DNA of 44,969 bases from Saccoglossus kowalevskii. Taxonomy: Eukaryota; Hemichordata; Enteropneusta; Harrimaniidae. The notes beneath the pieces are model-generated. The model was given only the letters and a program-made list of their open reading frames with translations, was not told the DNA's origin and made no database searches. Made by a program: the position numbers and the translations under genes. Shown one piece after another: positions 1 to 14,500 of the stretch. Position 1 is the first letter of the stretch, and every line of letters begins with the position of its first letter. The DNA is taken from assembly GCF_000003605.2 (NCBI RefSeq), contig NW_003158724.1, positions 772 to 45,740 on the forward strand. The letters run 5' to 3'.

Positions 1-152
1 TGGCTTTACATATTTTCTATCCATCTGCCTTGGCACAGATATAAAGCTCACAGGATTTAGAGACCAGTATGGCTTTACATATTTTTAATCCATCCGCCTT
101 GGCACAGATATAAGCTCACAGGATTTAGAGACCTGTATGGCTTTACATACAT
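1..152. repeat. 68-69-bp tandem repeat cut by the left edge
   Basis: Two full copies (1-69 and 70-137) and a 13-base start of a third (138-150). Each begins TGGCTTTACATA and ends GGATTTAGAGACC-GTA. The array may continue to the left. It lies in the 3' flank of KDM3. Confidence 0.85.
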
Positions 153-1589
153 TTTCAGCTGATGGCTAAGATCAGTTTATTAGACTGATACAGCAAGTGT
201 GATTTTCATCATTGGCCTAATTCTGTGCCCAAAAGCCTGTTTGGAGACCAGCTTTATAGTTGAGCTGGCATTGAAACGAGATAGGAGAAGTTATAATCAA
301 GAAAATGACATTTGCAATTGGCGTTTAAAAACAGTTCAACATATTGGAACTTTATAGCTGTTATAGAAAACTTCCAAAATATACAAATATGTGCAAGTTT
401 TATGGAATGCTGACTGATTGGACAATGGGTGGCCTGTTTAAATAAAGGAAGCTAGACCATATAAATAAATACTCAACATGTTTTTAATAAGAATGGTTGG
501 ATTCTATAGAAGCTAACCAAGCCACAAGTATAGACTTCTTCAATAAAATGTATGCTATATAGAACTTTTCTTCCGACAATACACGGTGTAATAAGCATCC
601 ATATAAAAATAGTCCTATGGCTTTTATCTGTATATGTATATACATAAAAGTTATGTGGGGGCAAGGGGGACAAATAAACTTACAATCTGGATTATTGGAA
701 AACGAACAATAGTATCAAATTTCACTTTAAATTACAAGGGAAAACATAACCATACAATTTATTATTAAGCTTATTCTGTGATATGTTACACCAATTGGGT
801 GCTGTCGGAGCAAAGCACGCAACAGTAATACGAACGGTCACAATTAGAGATAAGATAGTCACATGACTAATATAAAGTTTTCTTGTGTCTTTGTAATTGA
901 CACAAATGTCCAGTTGAAAGAAAACTGCAATTGTTAGTGTGTCTACTGCCATTTGTTATGACGAGTGAAGACAAACATGGGTATGGCAAGTATGAACACC
1001 ATACTACGGCACACATACTCATCAAAAACCTAAATATATTTTTTTAAATACAAAAATAAAAGTGTCCGTTAGTTGCACAAGTTTAGTGCATTGTGATATT
1101 TTGATTGATTTAATCAATTACATAAATCTATGCCTAGACTTCACGTTGGCAGTCAAAGATTATTTTGTTCACCTTGAATTTGGGGAAGAGGTTAATAGGT
1201 AAAACAGATGATTTTGTATTGAAACACCACACATAAAAAGTTTAAAACTTTTGATTCACGAATAATTAATTCACGTAATTTCAAGAATACAAACTAACTT
1301 CATTTTTTGGACACATAACACCACCAAAGCATTACCAATGTATCTGTAGTAATGATGGTAACTGCATTTCCCATTAAATGCGTCTTCACGCTACTGATGA
1401 AAACGCCAAATCCTGAAGAAATTAAAGATTTGGAAATGTTCAGAGCAAATGAGGCAGACAGAGTGTTTTTTAAAAGAGTCCATTATTGGGTGGGTATTAT
1501 TTACAAGGATTTTAAAACTTGGCAAACAATGCCTTAAATTACAGAAAATTTTGTTTAAATAACAGCAAGAGGTTAATAGATAGATATCT
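153..1589. other. 3' flank of KDM3, no gene recognised
   Basis: AT-rich DNA with only short open frames of 60-76 codons on either strand. None resembles a known protein or shows splice or codon structure. I see no RNA gene or clear transposon here. Confidence 0.5.
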
Positions 1590-2389
1590 TTGAAATGATA
1601 ACACACCTGCTTTTATTTGTCAAGAAAACCCGCAATTAACAAACGGTACTGAGTTACTCCACGATAGCACCTAGCAAACTTAACAAAGGGGAAGAGAAGG
1701 GGAGAGTGGGAAAAAAATAAAGGAACATATACAAATACAATGTGCATGGTATTCACAATTATTAATCATCCAAAAACTTATGTACACAGAGATAACAATT
1801 ATCAAACCACAGTTGTCAACAAAAGTACTCAACTGATGATAGTTAAAAAAAATCTTATTTACACTATGTTCTTTTTTGTTTCATCTTTTAATAAAGAAAT
1901 CATTGGAATGTTCACTGCAGTATTGACCAATGAAAAAACTAATAATAATAAAATTTGGTGGTCAGTTTCATAAACAATCTCTTCAAATAAGTTTTCTCTA
2001 AACGAGTTAGCTTAGCGGAAGGAATACTCTAACTTTTCAAAAACTAAAAAAAAAAAATAAACCAAAAACAAAACAAAAACACCCACAACATTTGTTCATT
2101 TCTCAAATAGTCTGTGTGATATTATTGATCAGCTGAAGTTAACAGTTATTATTAACACATTAAGTCCAAGCATGGTGTAGAATGTGTGGCAGCAACAAAT
2201 GTACAACAATAACTTCAGCATTTCTAGTCAGTGAGAAACTGTAACAGTAAGTCTTGTCCATTCAACTTCCTGATTACTCTTGGTATATCGCATGAAATCA
2301 GATTGTACTCATCGATGCTACTAAAATATATTACTTGTAGTTGTTCATTACATTACAACAGCAAGTTTGTTGATGTTGATTCTGTTACT
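1590..2389 (-). other. Probable KDM3 3' UTR
   Basis: AT-rich sequence after the TAG stop with no splice-supported coding potential. The first AATAAA on the minus strand downstream of the stop is at 1612-1617, which would put cleavage near 1590-1600 and give a 3' UTR of about 0.8 kb. Later AATAAA matches (for example near 758) would allow longer forms. The end point is inference. Confidence 0.45.
1612..1617 (-). promoter_or_regulatory. Candidate polyadenylation signal (AATAAA)
   Basis: Canonical hexamer on the minus strand within ACAAATAAAAGC, about 775 bases past the KDM3 stop and the first such hexamer after it. A variant ATTAAA occurs near 1887. Confidence 0.45.
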
Positions 2390-2596
2390 CTAACTCCTCT
2401 CAGTTTCATCAAGTAGAACCCCCACAGAGTCCTTCACTGCATGGAATATGATATTCTTTACTTGTAACTTGTCTTCATGATTGCAATGGGTGACGCTGAG
2501 ACGCCGGAATTCATGTGTCAATGTGAAACACTGTTCTATGTGTTCAGGTGATACAAAGTCCTCAGCAACTTTCACACACGAGTTTAGATTACGAAC
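2390..2596 (-). CDS. KDM3: KDM3 terminal coding exon
   Basis: 68 codons plus TAG, phase 0 in, acceptor TTCCCAG|GTTCGT. It encodes [20 protein letters not shown], then [20 protein letters not shown] and ends DETERS. Family members end in the same way ([18 protein letters not shown]), so the C-terminus is complete. Confidence 0.95.
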   Translation of the reverse strand, partial: VRNLNSCVKVAEDFVSPEHIEQCFTLTHEFRRLSVTHCNHEDKLQVKNIIFHAVKDSVGVLLDETERS

Positions 2597-5500
2597 CTGG
2601 GAAGGAATTAAAGAATATATTATGTTAGATAAAAACAAGTGTTATTTCATCATCAATTGAGTAGTTATCTCACAACTCATAACAATGATTCTAAGATACA
2701 TCCTTCACCAGAGATTTCAATCAAATCTACAAGTGTAAGTATTGTCTGTCATACCTGATGTGGAGCTCCAGCTGGTATGAATACAGCATCACCCATAAAT
2801 TGTGTAATTGCCCATCCCCTCACGCCATACTCCTTGTGCAACCTTTCTCTCAGTTCTTTATCAAGATATATACTCTGATCATGAATTGGGTCATGGTCAT
2901 CTGGATATTCTTCATTTCTCTCTTTGGCAATTTTCTTGAAAAACTGACGAATTTTGTCTGTGTCTTTGGAAGCAAAGATATGCCACAGTGCTCCAGGTTT
3001 TTCCTCTCTAGCTCGCCGTTTCTGTAAGTCATCACAGTCTGACTCTTCTATGGCTCGGAATACAGCTGTAATAATTTAAATTTCATATTTATTTATTTAT
3101 TTATTTATTTTATCAACTTGGATATGTAAAACTAGTTTCTGAAAATCTTAATCAAATATACCTTTTGAATAAGTAAAAGCCTCTAGTGATGTAAATATGT
3201 TAAACAGTGCAAATATGGTCATTCACAATAACTTTGCAAGATAATGCATACACTCACCAATTTCTGATTCTGATTTTGAGAGGGCACTTCCAAAGGCCAC
3301 ACCCACGTAAACCATAACATTGACTGCATCTGATACATCAAGATGTAAATTAGTTGTACCATTCTTGGGATATTGAGGTGACCCTGTTAATAGAAATCAA
3401 ACATTACAAAATATTCTTAATCTCAACAACAGTGGAAAATACAACAAAAAACAGAAAAACATTGATGAGAATTTACACAGTAAACCGACTGCTACACATG
3501 GATTAGTGTCACATGGACACATTCAGCAAACGCAATTGTGTAGTTGTTACCATGAATAGAATTCTACATAATTTCCATTCCTATATGTACTTTAACGATT
3601 ACACCTTGCCATATGCAGCAAAAATAGATTCTACCTGCATATTGCAGTGGTTACAAATAAAAAGCACTGACTGCAGTCACCTACCATATGCATTGTACAT
3701 CTTCGGTCCTAAATCAGGTCTGACAAAAAAGTCTGGTAACCGAGACGCCAGATTCAGTTTACCATCTCGTAGAGTGTAACTCGGTAATGGTAGACATTTC
3801 ATAAGGTTCTCGTATCTATCAGGTATCAATTCACTGAAGTCTTCTGCTGGCGGCCAGTCTTTCAACTTGAGTACAATGTCATCACCGAGCTTTGTCACAA
3901 GACGTTCTGTCAAAAAAAGATATGCATGTTAATATGCCATGGCGACAAAGATATCCAGGTTTTACATGAACTACTGACACTGAACACAATACATAATTTG
4001 TAGGGCTGATATTATGGGCAAAGCTTATTATAGTGGCAATGTATATTGCATGAGTTGTCTTAGTTTGAAATAATGTTTTGACTGCAAATATAGCAGCATT
4101 AGTTTGATGTCTTTTTAATTACCTGTGTACAGAGCATGCACATTTTTTCAGTAGTTCATTGAATAATACAACTATGTTTTAGGATTGAATTTCTAATTCT
4201 TTTTTTAATAATGTAATTTACTTTATTTTCACTTGGAATTTATTTACACTATTTTTACTGAAGGGATGATTCAGTAAAAAAATCTACCGAATATACATGT
4301 ACCTTTTCCTGTATTTTACATTCAACTCACCAAAAATCAGCGAAAATAAACTCCATACAAAACACCTAAAATTAATTCTAGCTAATATAAAGTATTTTAC
4401 AGTATGCAAAATTGACAATAGAAATGGTATACTGCTATTAACACATCAGGCAATAATTTCAGCTTTTTATTATATAAATTCTTGAATAATGAGAATAAGA
4501 CTTACTGTCCATGTCTTCAAAACCCTCCCAGAAGTCCCTCATTGGAGCACCTTGGATGACTACGTCATTCCTACAGTTGACAAGATCGTTTTCTAGATGT
4601 CCAAACTGCTTTGTGAAAGACTCGGGTGTCCAGAGTGATGAGTCAAGGTTTTTGTGTACATTACTCACCAGAACAGGCTGCAAAGAGACAACATAACATA
4701 CAGATTAGAATTTATAAGAATGAGTAGTGTGGGTAAGGTGAGTGAGTGGTTGTACACAGGTGACTGAACTACTACAAGTAATGAGTGACTGGAAGGTGAT
4801 ACCAAATAGACGTTTGCTTTAGGAGAATTATACATGGAGATATAAAAGCAAAATGTATACAGATGGCTGCGATTAAAACTAATCAGATTTTCGTGACTAT
4901 GGTCATCAAAATAAAGTTTCATAATTGCTAGCAACTTACCACTCCCCTTCTCCATTCCTCTTGGAAGATTTTTAAGTTTCCAGGGTATGTATGGTCGTGT
5001 AGTCTTAGAAGCCTGCCTTCACACAGCCACGAATGTGGAACACCAGGGTACATCACGCTTGAATCAGTCAATGTATGCCTAATCGGTGATTTGGACGGAT
5101 CATCACAGTCTATCAATAATGGTAGTTTATGTTTAAGTTTTTCACGGTGTTTTTCCTTTGCAGGGTGCTGCCTCGGCAGAGCTATGTTCTGTTCCACCAC
5201 AGTGGCGATGATGTCCTCAAATGTACCAGTCACAGTTCGACAGGCACCATGCTTTTGTCCAATGACTGACGACACAGGTGCAATTGCATTTTCACCTACA
5301 CCTGCAAGTGTTGGTTTACCAAGACGCCCTGCAGTCTTAGTCAACAGTTCTCTCAAAGTCACACATTCATGTTTGTCTCCATCATTGGTTTCTATGGTAG
5401 CAACCTTACCAGTTGCTCTTGCAATTGTTTTAGCATCCTGGCAGGAGTATTGAAACAGTTCAGACAATCCCATTTTGTTCTTCTTTTCATCAGTGCTACC

Positions 5501-8500
5501 ACCATCCAATTTCTTTTCAAATTTGGTCAGTCTGTGTTTATCTGTTTGGGCAGTGGTGGAAGTAGCAATATCTGCTAGAAAGTCAAGTGGCGATGGAGAC
5601 ATGGCTTGATAATTGGATGTTATAAAATTTTCCATAGGTGGTCTGGCAGTAATTGGAACACTAGAACTCTGGGATGGTCCATTCATACCTGCAGTAAGAA
5701 TGATCTGAAAATAAGATAATACATAATTGTTGTTAGTATAATTATACCATAAATACAGCAAGTTTCCTGAAACGAGTGAACCATTTTATCTCACAATTTG
5801 GCATGAAAATTCACTATGACTCACTGACTTAAAGATTCCAATGAAATGATCTATGTGACTAAAGTCAGTGTGATTCACCACTGAAAATTACAAAATTTCC
5901 TGAGTTTCTGAATCTATAGCAGTTTTTCCAGTTATAAGATATCAGTACAGGGTGTTCACATGCTATTATTTTAACAAAAGGCATGGTGAATTTACAAAAG
6001 CGGCTAATTGACATTACTCTGCAGTAACGTTGTGTCATTCAAGTCTTAATGTTAACAAACACATTTCTTTACTGTGATATCAGCAGGTATATCATACAAT
6101 ACACTGTATAGTCCCTGTATGATACTTGATGTTCCAAAGCCGAGAACACAGACCAGCTTGTAAATAAATAGGACTGACTGTAGAGAGCAATGAATACCTA
6201 CCTGTGATATACCATTAAGTGCAGTAACTGTTGGCTTGGTACCATTGGCAGGGTTATTTGTTTCGTTCTTGGTCACTGTGTTGTTGGTATCACTGAAAGC
6301 ACATGGACATCCTGCTGGAATACCCCATCTACCACGTACTTTATGTACCATGTTACCGACCTCCCACAGTGCTAAGCAATAAGTAGACAATATGTACAAT
6401 TAGTTTCAGTGAGTACAAAGCACAGCTATGCACAATGGTTTCCATAATTTTCTTGCGTTCCAGCTTCTGTCCCTAATTTGAAATTAGGAAGGAAATTTTT
6501 ATTCATATAGATATATAGTACATAGTAGTTTAGGATAAACACTGAATTTCCTACAATAGAAGTGCCTTACTAATGGAACCCAGAATACTTTAAATTAACA
6601 CTTATTCATGTCATTCAAAAGATCATTTGAACAAATCAATAACCAATTATAGGTGCATGGAAACCCAGAAATAAAACAAAAGAAGGTAAGATTGGTAAAA
6701 GCAAGTTGACTTACCGGAGCCAGGTATAATCTGCGTTAACATCAAATTTTCTGGTAAATGAGGATTTTTACTATTACACATAACCCATTGTGATTTATTG
6801 CGTCGTCTACACGTTAAGGAGGATGGTTCCTGTGTCTCCTCTTCTGTGATCAGCTCTGTCAAATAGAATAATCATCATTGTTATAATATGATTTCTTTCA
6901 TTCTGTAGTGATTTTCAACAGCTATGAAAGCACACAAACCATGATGAAAATACTGATGGTCACACCAGCCAACAAATAGAATAATAAAAAATATACAATA
7001 TATTTCAAACCCAGATTCCATAAAAAACATTGAACCAGAATCTGATATTTAGAGTCAAATTTTGATCGCTATTATTTACCACGCCAAATATAGCACATTT
7101 TTGCATATTTTCAAAGATTTCTTTGTTATTTTCAGATATCAATCAACATTATCGGTATTCCCCATTGGCTGCACTGCTAGTTAACATTATTTAAGAAAAT
7201 AGAAAAAAGTGTTGGTATGCAAAATTATTATGTGAAAGGTAATAAATATTGAACGTGGCATTTAAAGTGTCAATTCACAATCACTGTAAAATTAGGTATT
7301 TAGTAAATATCTCCCACGGCTATACAGTGTGGACAGCCAATTCATGGTAATTGGGTTAACCATGTAAATTTTGCTTCCTGGACCTCAAATATTAAAAGAG
7401 GGAACCTCATCTTGCTACAAAAAAAGGCTCTTGTTCTCACAAATAAATACAAAAAATATTGTCAATTCCTGGACATTTTCTCAGCACATTCCCTGATTTG
7501 AATTACACGGCCAAAACATACATATATTATGTGCAGCGAATCACTATATTCAGTCCCCCACTTTCACAGAGTACAAAGATTTAAACAAAATACCAACCTA
7601 TCTTGGGTTCATTCTTTTTCCATTTATAACAATCGAGGCAAACCACAAAACCACACTTCTCACACACCCAATGGATATTAAACAAGGTTGTATCACACGC
7701 ATCACACATCTCCCGAACACCGGCTACTGCTCGTTTCCACGCAATTTTAGACGGGTCGGTCGCCCAGGAACGTGCTTCCTTTTCTTGTTGAACCAGTTCA
7801 CAGAACTCGTCACCGACTTTGGACAGAATGTACTTGGAGATTTCAAAGTTGAGTGGATTATCATTGTTTTTCTGTGGCAGCCACGGTTTAAGATCTTCAC
7901 GATCACAGTCTTCGGGATGAGAAAACCCAGCAACCATCAATATACCATTCTTGCTGTACTTCAGTCTGAAACGTGTATAAACATACATCAGTATAAAAAC
8001 AATATGGAATACTTGTAGTAGTTACAGTTTTACTTAATTGTTTTTTTCATCAATAACAAATCAGATTCAAGAAAACATGTGGTTCCAGTTATAGATCATA
8101 ATTGGATGCGCACAAAAATTTCCTTGAAAAAGAAAATTTGAAAACTTCTCGCTACACGAATAGCGCCATCTATTGTTGGTTTAAGTTTCTCTAAACAGCG
8201 CCCTCAAGCTTGTGATGGGACATTGCATTAAAGGCACAACATTGAATTGGGGAAATCACAGAAGATACTATTAGATCTTCACTCGAATCTGTTTAAAAAA
8301 GTTTTAATGGGTTTGATATTATCTGTTTGAGTAGTATCAACCAGAACTCATTTATATCGTGTTTACATATGTTTCTTGTGTTCCACCACGCCAATGTAAT
8401 TTACATAAGATGTTAGCAGGTTATACCAGTGTAAAGAAGCTATGACACATGACAGTACAAGTCATCCTACAACAGGCACCAGCGAATACTTACACCAGCT

Positions 8501-11500
8501 TAAATACAGCTGTTTAACATATTGCATCGGCGTAACAGATAGACCAAGCTATAATGAAGGTTATTTTTTTAAGTACATGTATATTGGTATCCTAAACAAA
8601 ATTTGTGTACCTGTCAAAAATATTTGTTACCTTATTGCAAAATAGGTAGGCTCAAATTTTAAGGCAGTTATGGTTATTATATTGACCTGAATACATAATT
8701 AAATGTGACATATGTCAAATGGTTTCACCCAGTTTATATGTATGTATATTATTATTAATATTTTACATAGCCCAGAATTGTTAGCTATTATTGTTAAATT
8801 GAAAAAATACAAAAAAATACAAAAAAAAAAGACAATTATGTCACCAAAATTAACAATTATCAAGTGGCAGTTTTATTTATGCTAAATAATGAAAATTTTT
8901 AATTACTGGGTACAACTTTTGACAAAGTGATTTTTTTAGTGAAAACATGCTAATACTTGACAGATTTAAACAATGCAGAATTTATTATTGTAAATCCAGC
9001 ACCAAAAACAATAGAATTTGCCGTTACATAAATAGTCTTATCAGCGCTCAAATTTTCCCCACATGGGGTACACTACATTGATAGGTTGAAGGATTCCTAA
9101 GTCAAATTCAAGCACACTGCCAGCTGGGCTATTATCTCTCATTCAATTATTACTGCAAGTAGGAAAGAGAGTACCGAGAGGGATAAGGAAAGCAATTATA
9201 ATTGAACAGTGCTTATGGGAACGAATAGTGCATCAACTGTTCAATCAAAATACAATTTTCAGTAATGAACCCTAGATACTAACGTGATGAATGCCTCACT
9301 GTAGAATAAACTACGGGGGATATTTTACCCCGAGGACATGTGGGTGCTATTTTTAAAGTTAACGAGGTAGACAACAACCATGTCACACACGTACATGGCA
9401 AACCCAACACACATCTAACAATATTATCTGTATTGTAGTGAGGTATGATTATACCGGCATAACCATGTTGATTTTGTATTTATGTAGTGATTTCAACATC
9501 AATGAACTCTGCCAGAATTATTGATTGCAAGAACAAAAGCCAATCAATGATACACGACCCTTACCTTCTGAATGCATAGAACCTGCAGAAAATATTGAGT
9601 CTGGCCGTCCTGGCAGTGGGTCGAATACGACACTCTCTACACTTAACAAGATTAGGTGACACTTCTACACATGGACCATTCTGTAAAAAAGATTCTCCGG
9701 ACCTCTTTAATTTGGCAACAGATGGTTTGGAAAACGCTTTTGTTGTATTCAGTCCTTTATTCTCTAATTTTATTTTGTTCTGTACTCTCTTCTTTGGAAC
9801 TGTTAGAGTCTGTAATTTAATAAGTAATTATTATAAGTACAAGCAGATGAAGACGCAAGTTGAACATGCATATTCCTAAATCATAGAATATAACATTGTA
9901 ACGCAAGGATAAAAACAGCAACAACTCATGTCTAAGTTAAGTAACAAAGAAGGGTAGATTACAACAGGACACAGGTTAATCAATATACTGGTAATATATC
10001 CTGTTTGGATAGTGTGAATCTCACCTGCGGACTCTCATCTGCATTTAATGCTGTGCCTTCAGGGAAACTCTCCCTCATTTCCTCAAATTTTTTCAACTTT
10101 TTTGAAAGTCCACGGTTAGTTTTCAAAGACTTGTCCTCACAAGTGTCATCCACATGGTTCAGTTTGTCTTTCAATTTCCGATGTTTTTCTGTAAAGCTGG
10201 GAATCGACATGTCAGAGCATGCGGAAGGCAACTCTGCATTTGAAACGTTAGAAATGTTTTTTCCAGCTTCAATTTCGCTGGCAATGTTTGCATTGTTTAT
10301 ATTCTCAGACTTGGCCAAGTCGCCATTTGGCAGTGTTGTTTTGTGCTTTCCTGGCTTTGTCGGTGTGGCGATTCTAGAGTCTTTGGAGCAATCAACATAA
10401 CACCTTTTTAATTTACCTGGACTCTTAGCATTCCTTTCACCATTTGATCTTCCAGGACTAGTACTGCCATCCATGCAATATTTGCTATCTGAGGTAAAGT
10501 TATTGTTTGATGGTGAACTGCATACTTTGGAATCATTTTCGGCATGTCGCTGTAACCACGCCTTTTTAAGATTAACATGAGGTGCTGGTTTACTTGGAGA
10601 TATGGAGGTATCACGGAACTTAGCAGCAGCTGGCCGACTGTCACTAGACCCAGATCTAATACTACAGTCACTGCTATCCGAAAGCGAGCCATTGGCAATT
10701 TTATGCTGAATCGGCTCAGCTTTCAAAGGATGCCCCAGAACAGATGCTGGGGCCGAATGATGCAAGTTTAAAGGTTTTTGGTCCCTGACATGAAGCTTAG
10801 ACTTCTTACTTGAACCAGGACTAGTTCCAGACTTACTGAGATCTGTGGCGAGAAATTCACCTCTTGGTCCCCCTGTGATTTGACTGTTCCTGTGGTCAGA
10901 TACAAACGCACGAAAACTCTCAATATAACTAGAACCTGAACCTGGACTTTTCTTCTCACTTGGTGATTTATCAGATAAAGCTGGTGATGTCCGACTATCA
11001 GGCATCCTCAACTTCTTATTTCCATGTGCACCTTCTCCAGATTTTCTTTTCAAAGAAGTTGAGACATTATTGTGACAGGTATCAACAGTTAGTGGCTCAC
11101 TATGAGTTGGAGATCTGAGAGCAGACATTAACAAACTATGTGGTGCTGATGATGCCGTCTGTGTATGTCCTTGTTGAGTTGTTTTGTACACCATACTCTG
11201 TATAGCAGTCACTGGGTGAGTAGTGTATCCTAGTGCACTACTTGATGTAGACACAGTTAAAATGTGGCTTGAGTTTATCCCGGCTGATCCAGGCGTGCTC
11301 CGACCTTTCTTCCCTCCTTCCTCGTTCTTCTCTGCACTCTTTCGCAGCTCCAGAGGCTGTAGTATAGCCTGTGATAATTGATGTGGTGAAGCAACATGGA
11401 GAGGTGACTGAGTCCTTCTGGCAGTTTTACCAGACTGTTCGATAGGTTTGAAAGCAGTTGGTGATACAGCATTACTTTGTAACGGTGGAGGTTGCCCAAT

Positions 11501-14500
11501 CGATGTGTGCACAATAACTGGTACTCCCTGCTTACTATCAATCAACGGTTTCGGTTGTTGATGATCATTTGTTTTCTCAGGGGGACTGTAGTATTTCTGT
11601 TGACGAGGTGACACTGAATAATACCCCGTTGTAGTTGCTGCTGCCGAATGTTGTGGTGATAAGTCCATTGCTTGGGGCAATGGCTCAGTGGACTTAGGTT
11701 CAATAGTCCTTTCCTTTGTCTGCATAATACTTGACTGCGGTTTACCTTTTTCCATAAATCCTTCCTGACCTTGTCCCGCACTATGTTTTATTAATGGTGG
11801 TGGCGTGGACATGACTTGTCGCTTTGGCGGCTTGGCAAAAGCTGGTGGTGTCGTTGAATGACCTCTTGGGGAATGTCCAGGTGAGAGGGAGGTATCAGAC
11901 CTATCATTTGTCTTTCTCTCAAGCCCTGTGTGTGTTTTCCCAACTGATTTATCAGTGGGACTCACTATCGTGTGTCGAAATGGTTGATAACCTGATATAT
12001 GTTCTGCTTTTATCGCACGTCCACCACTAGCTCCCGGACTATGGCTGCTATTCCTTGAAGCACAATTTGTCATTCCATGTCCTGGTTCCTGCTTAATCTG
12101 TATCCCACCATATTTTGTCATGGGTTCTGGTCTATAGTGTCCAGGTGATCGCTGATGTGCTGGATACGCTGATCTCGCTTCAGGTTTTCTCACCACTTGT
12201 TCCTGCTCAGGATTCATCACAGCGTGTTCTGCTCTCATCTTCTGTTCCTGTATAATCAGCTTCTCACGTTCAAGTCGGCGTATCCTCTCCTGAGCTTCCA
12301 GATCTTTCTGTCTCAGTATTTCTTCTTGTTGCCTTTTCAATTCACGTTGTTCCAGTTGTTGCTTGTATATGAGTTCTTGATGGCTGACTTGTAGGACATC
12401 TAAAGGATGAATACCGGTGGTCTCCTAGGTAAAAAAGAAAACAAGTATTAGCTAGACAGCCTATATGCTAAATATACCCCAAACTTTTTTGGTACTTTTA
12501 ACTTAAAGTCCAAGAGTAACATTCTTATAATTAAGAAAATACCGGATCTTTTCCCAATCAAATTATGCAAAAAACTAATGAGTTAGAGCTCTTGATATTC
12601 TAATTAGACATGAAATGCCAAATAGGTTCAGTCTTGGGTCAACAATGGCTGGCATAGTGATAGGTCTAAAAGTCAAACAGCGCCCTCTATATGCCATGCA
12701 CAGAAGCTGGTTTGTGTGTGGAGTTGATTACTGTTATATTATGGATGGACATATTCAAAACTCGTAAATAGCAGAAGCAACACAAAGTAAAAATGATATC
12801 AAGTTGATAATTAGGCCGACTATACCTGAGCTGTGGTTCTGGGATGCTGGTTTTGTCTTAGGAATTCTCTTTCTCTTTCCCTTTTCTCTTCTTGTATCCT
12901 TTGCCACTCCCGTTCTTTCTCTTCTCGCTCTCTCAGGGCCTTTTCCTCAGCTTCCCTGCGCTCCCTTTCCATCTGCTCTTTCTCCTGTAAAACCAAGAAG
13001 CAGCATTTCCAATAAACGTGAAAGCAATGTGCATAAATAATGACTGTCCTTTGTGTATGCACGGCAGCAAATGATTCAGCAGTACAAAAGTTTCAGAGAA
13101 GTCTTAGAGTCATCTTCAATAAATTTCCTGTAGCTTTCTGAGTTTCCAGGTAAACCAACAAAGCTGATGAATGTTATGAGAACATAAACTCATTCCCACT
13201 TTGTGTTATATGCTGAATACCTCCCACTGATTATTGTGATCACCATGAGCAATGATAAAATCAGTTGGTACGGCAACAAATCCTGAAATACTGGCGAGCA
13301 ATAAAGCTAGCATGCACTGAAGGTCACCAAATAAAATTACTTCATTTTGAAAGCCTTTCTTTCTTCTGGATATTTCAATCAAACCTATCATTCTTAGATG
13401 AAGGATACATAACATAGAGAGCCACATGAATAACACTGAATTCAATCGCCACTAGATTGCTTTTCACTTTGTTTCCAATAGATATATTCCCTGTTATAAA
13501 TTTAAAAAAATGTGAATAAAAATTTTGAAGGATATAAATAGATACTAACTACTACTCGTTGATAGTAGGGATGAAAGATAATCTAAATAAAAAAATTTAC
13601 AGAACCAAAGTAATATGAAAGCTTGTGGGCATTACATTGCCAAGGAAACAAATGACTATCAGATTGAATTAAGGATGATTAATAGATTCTACATCACAAA
13701 GAAATGCATATACAGGGCAAAATATAATTTAAAATAGGTTGGTGACCCTTTTTTTTATTTTGTAACCCCACCCCCAACCAAGACTGATAACCATTTTTTT
13801 ATTTTGCTTTTTCTAGCATGCAACCCATTCTCAATGCTTTCAATTTTCAACATAACAAAAATTATAACAAAAAAAGAGCACAATTAGAAAAAATAACTTC
13901 AGGATATTTTAAATAGATGTACATTTCCTGAGGAATACTTAATATCAACTACAACATATACACACACACTCCTACCTTGTCGGCAAGTTCTTTCTGCTGT
14001 AAATCTGTTTTGGATGTTCCTGGCATTGTAATTGTACCTCCTGCTGCAAGTGCAAGTCCACCTAAAGCAAGGCTAGAATTTGGATAATTCCTGAGGGATT
14101 CCTGGAAATGTCTGCTCACGGCCGCTTGGGCATCATGCCCATGATGCAGACCAACTTCACGCCTCAGTCTCTCACGCTCAAGTTCATCTTGGGGAGGAGG
14201 AATGAATGACTGTGGCGGGAACGGTCGCTGTGGATACTGTCTTTTCCAGAGCATCTGTATTTCGGCCATTGACATTCCTTGAATGAGCATAGAGTGAGGT
14301 AACTGGTATCGGTGATGGTGTAATAATTCCGCCTGGTGTAACGTGGCACGCATGTTCATAGCATGTTGATGATCAACGTTTGAGAGTGGGTGTTGGGCAT
14401 ATGCAGGCCCTAAGCCAGCACTGTGATAATTAAACATTAAGTGTTGTGGCATTACATTGCCAGCAGCTGCAGGATGAGACATAGTTTGGTGGGGAGTTAA

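Noticed and set aside
722-952. 76-codon minus-strand open frame downstream of the KDM3 stop
   Set aside because: It lies past the likely poly(A) site, has no known motif and no splice-site logic.
5091-5578. Plus-strand open frames of 120 and 69 codons
   Set aside because: They lie opposite the well-supported KDM3 exon 4940-5704 and have no recognisable motif.
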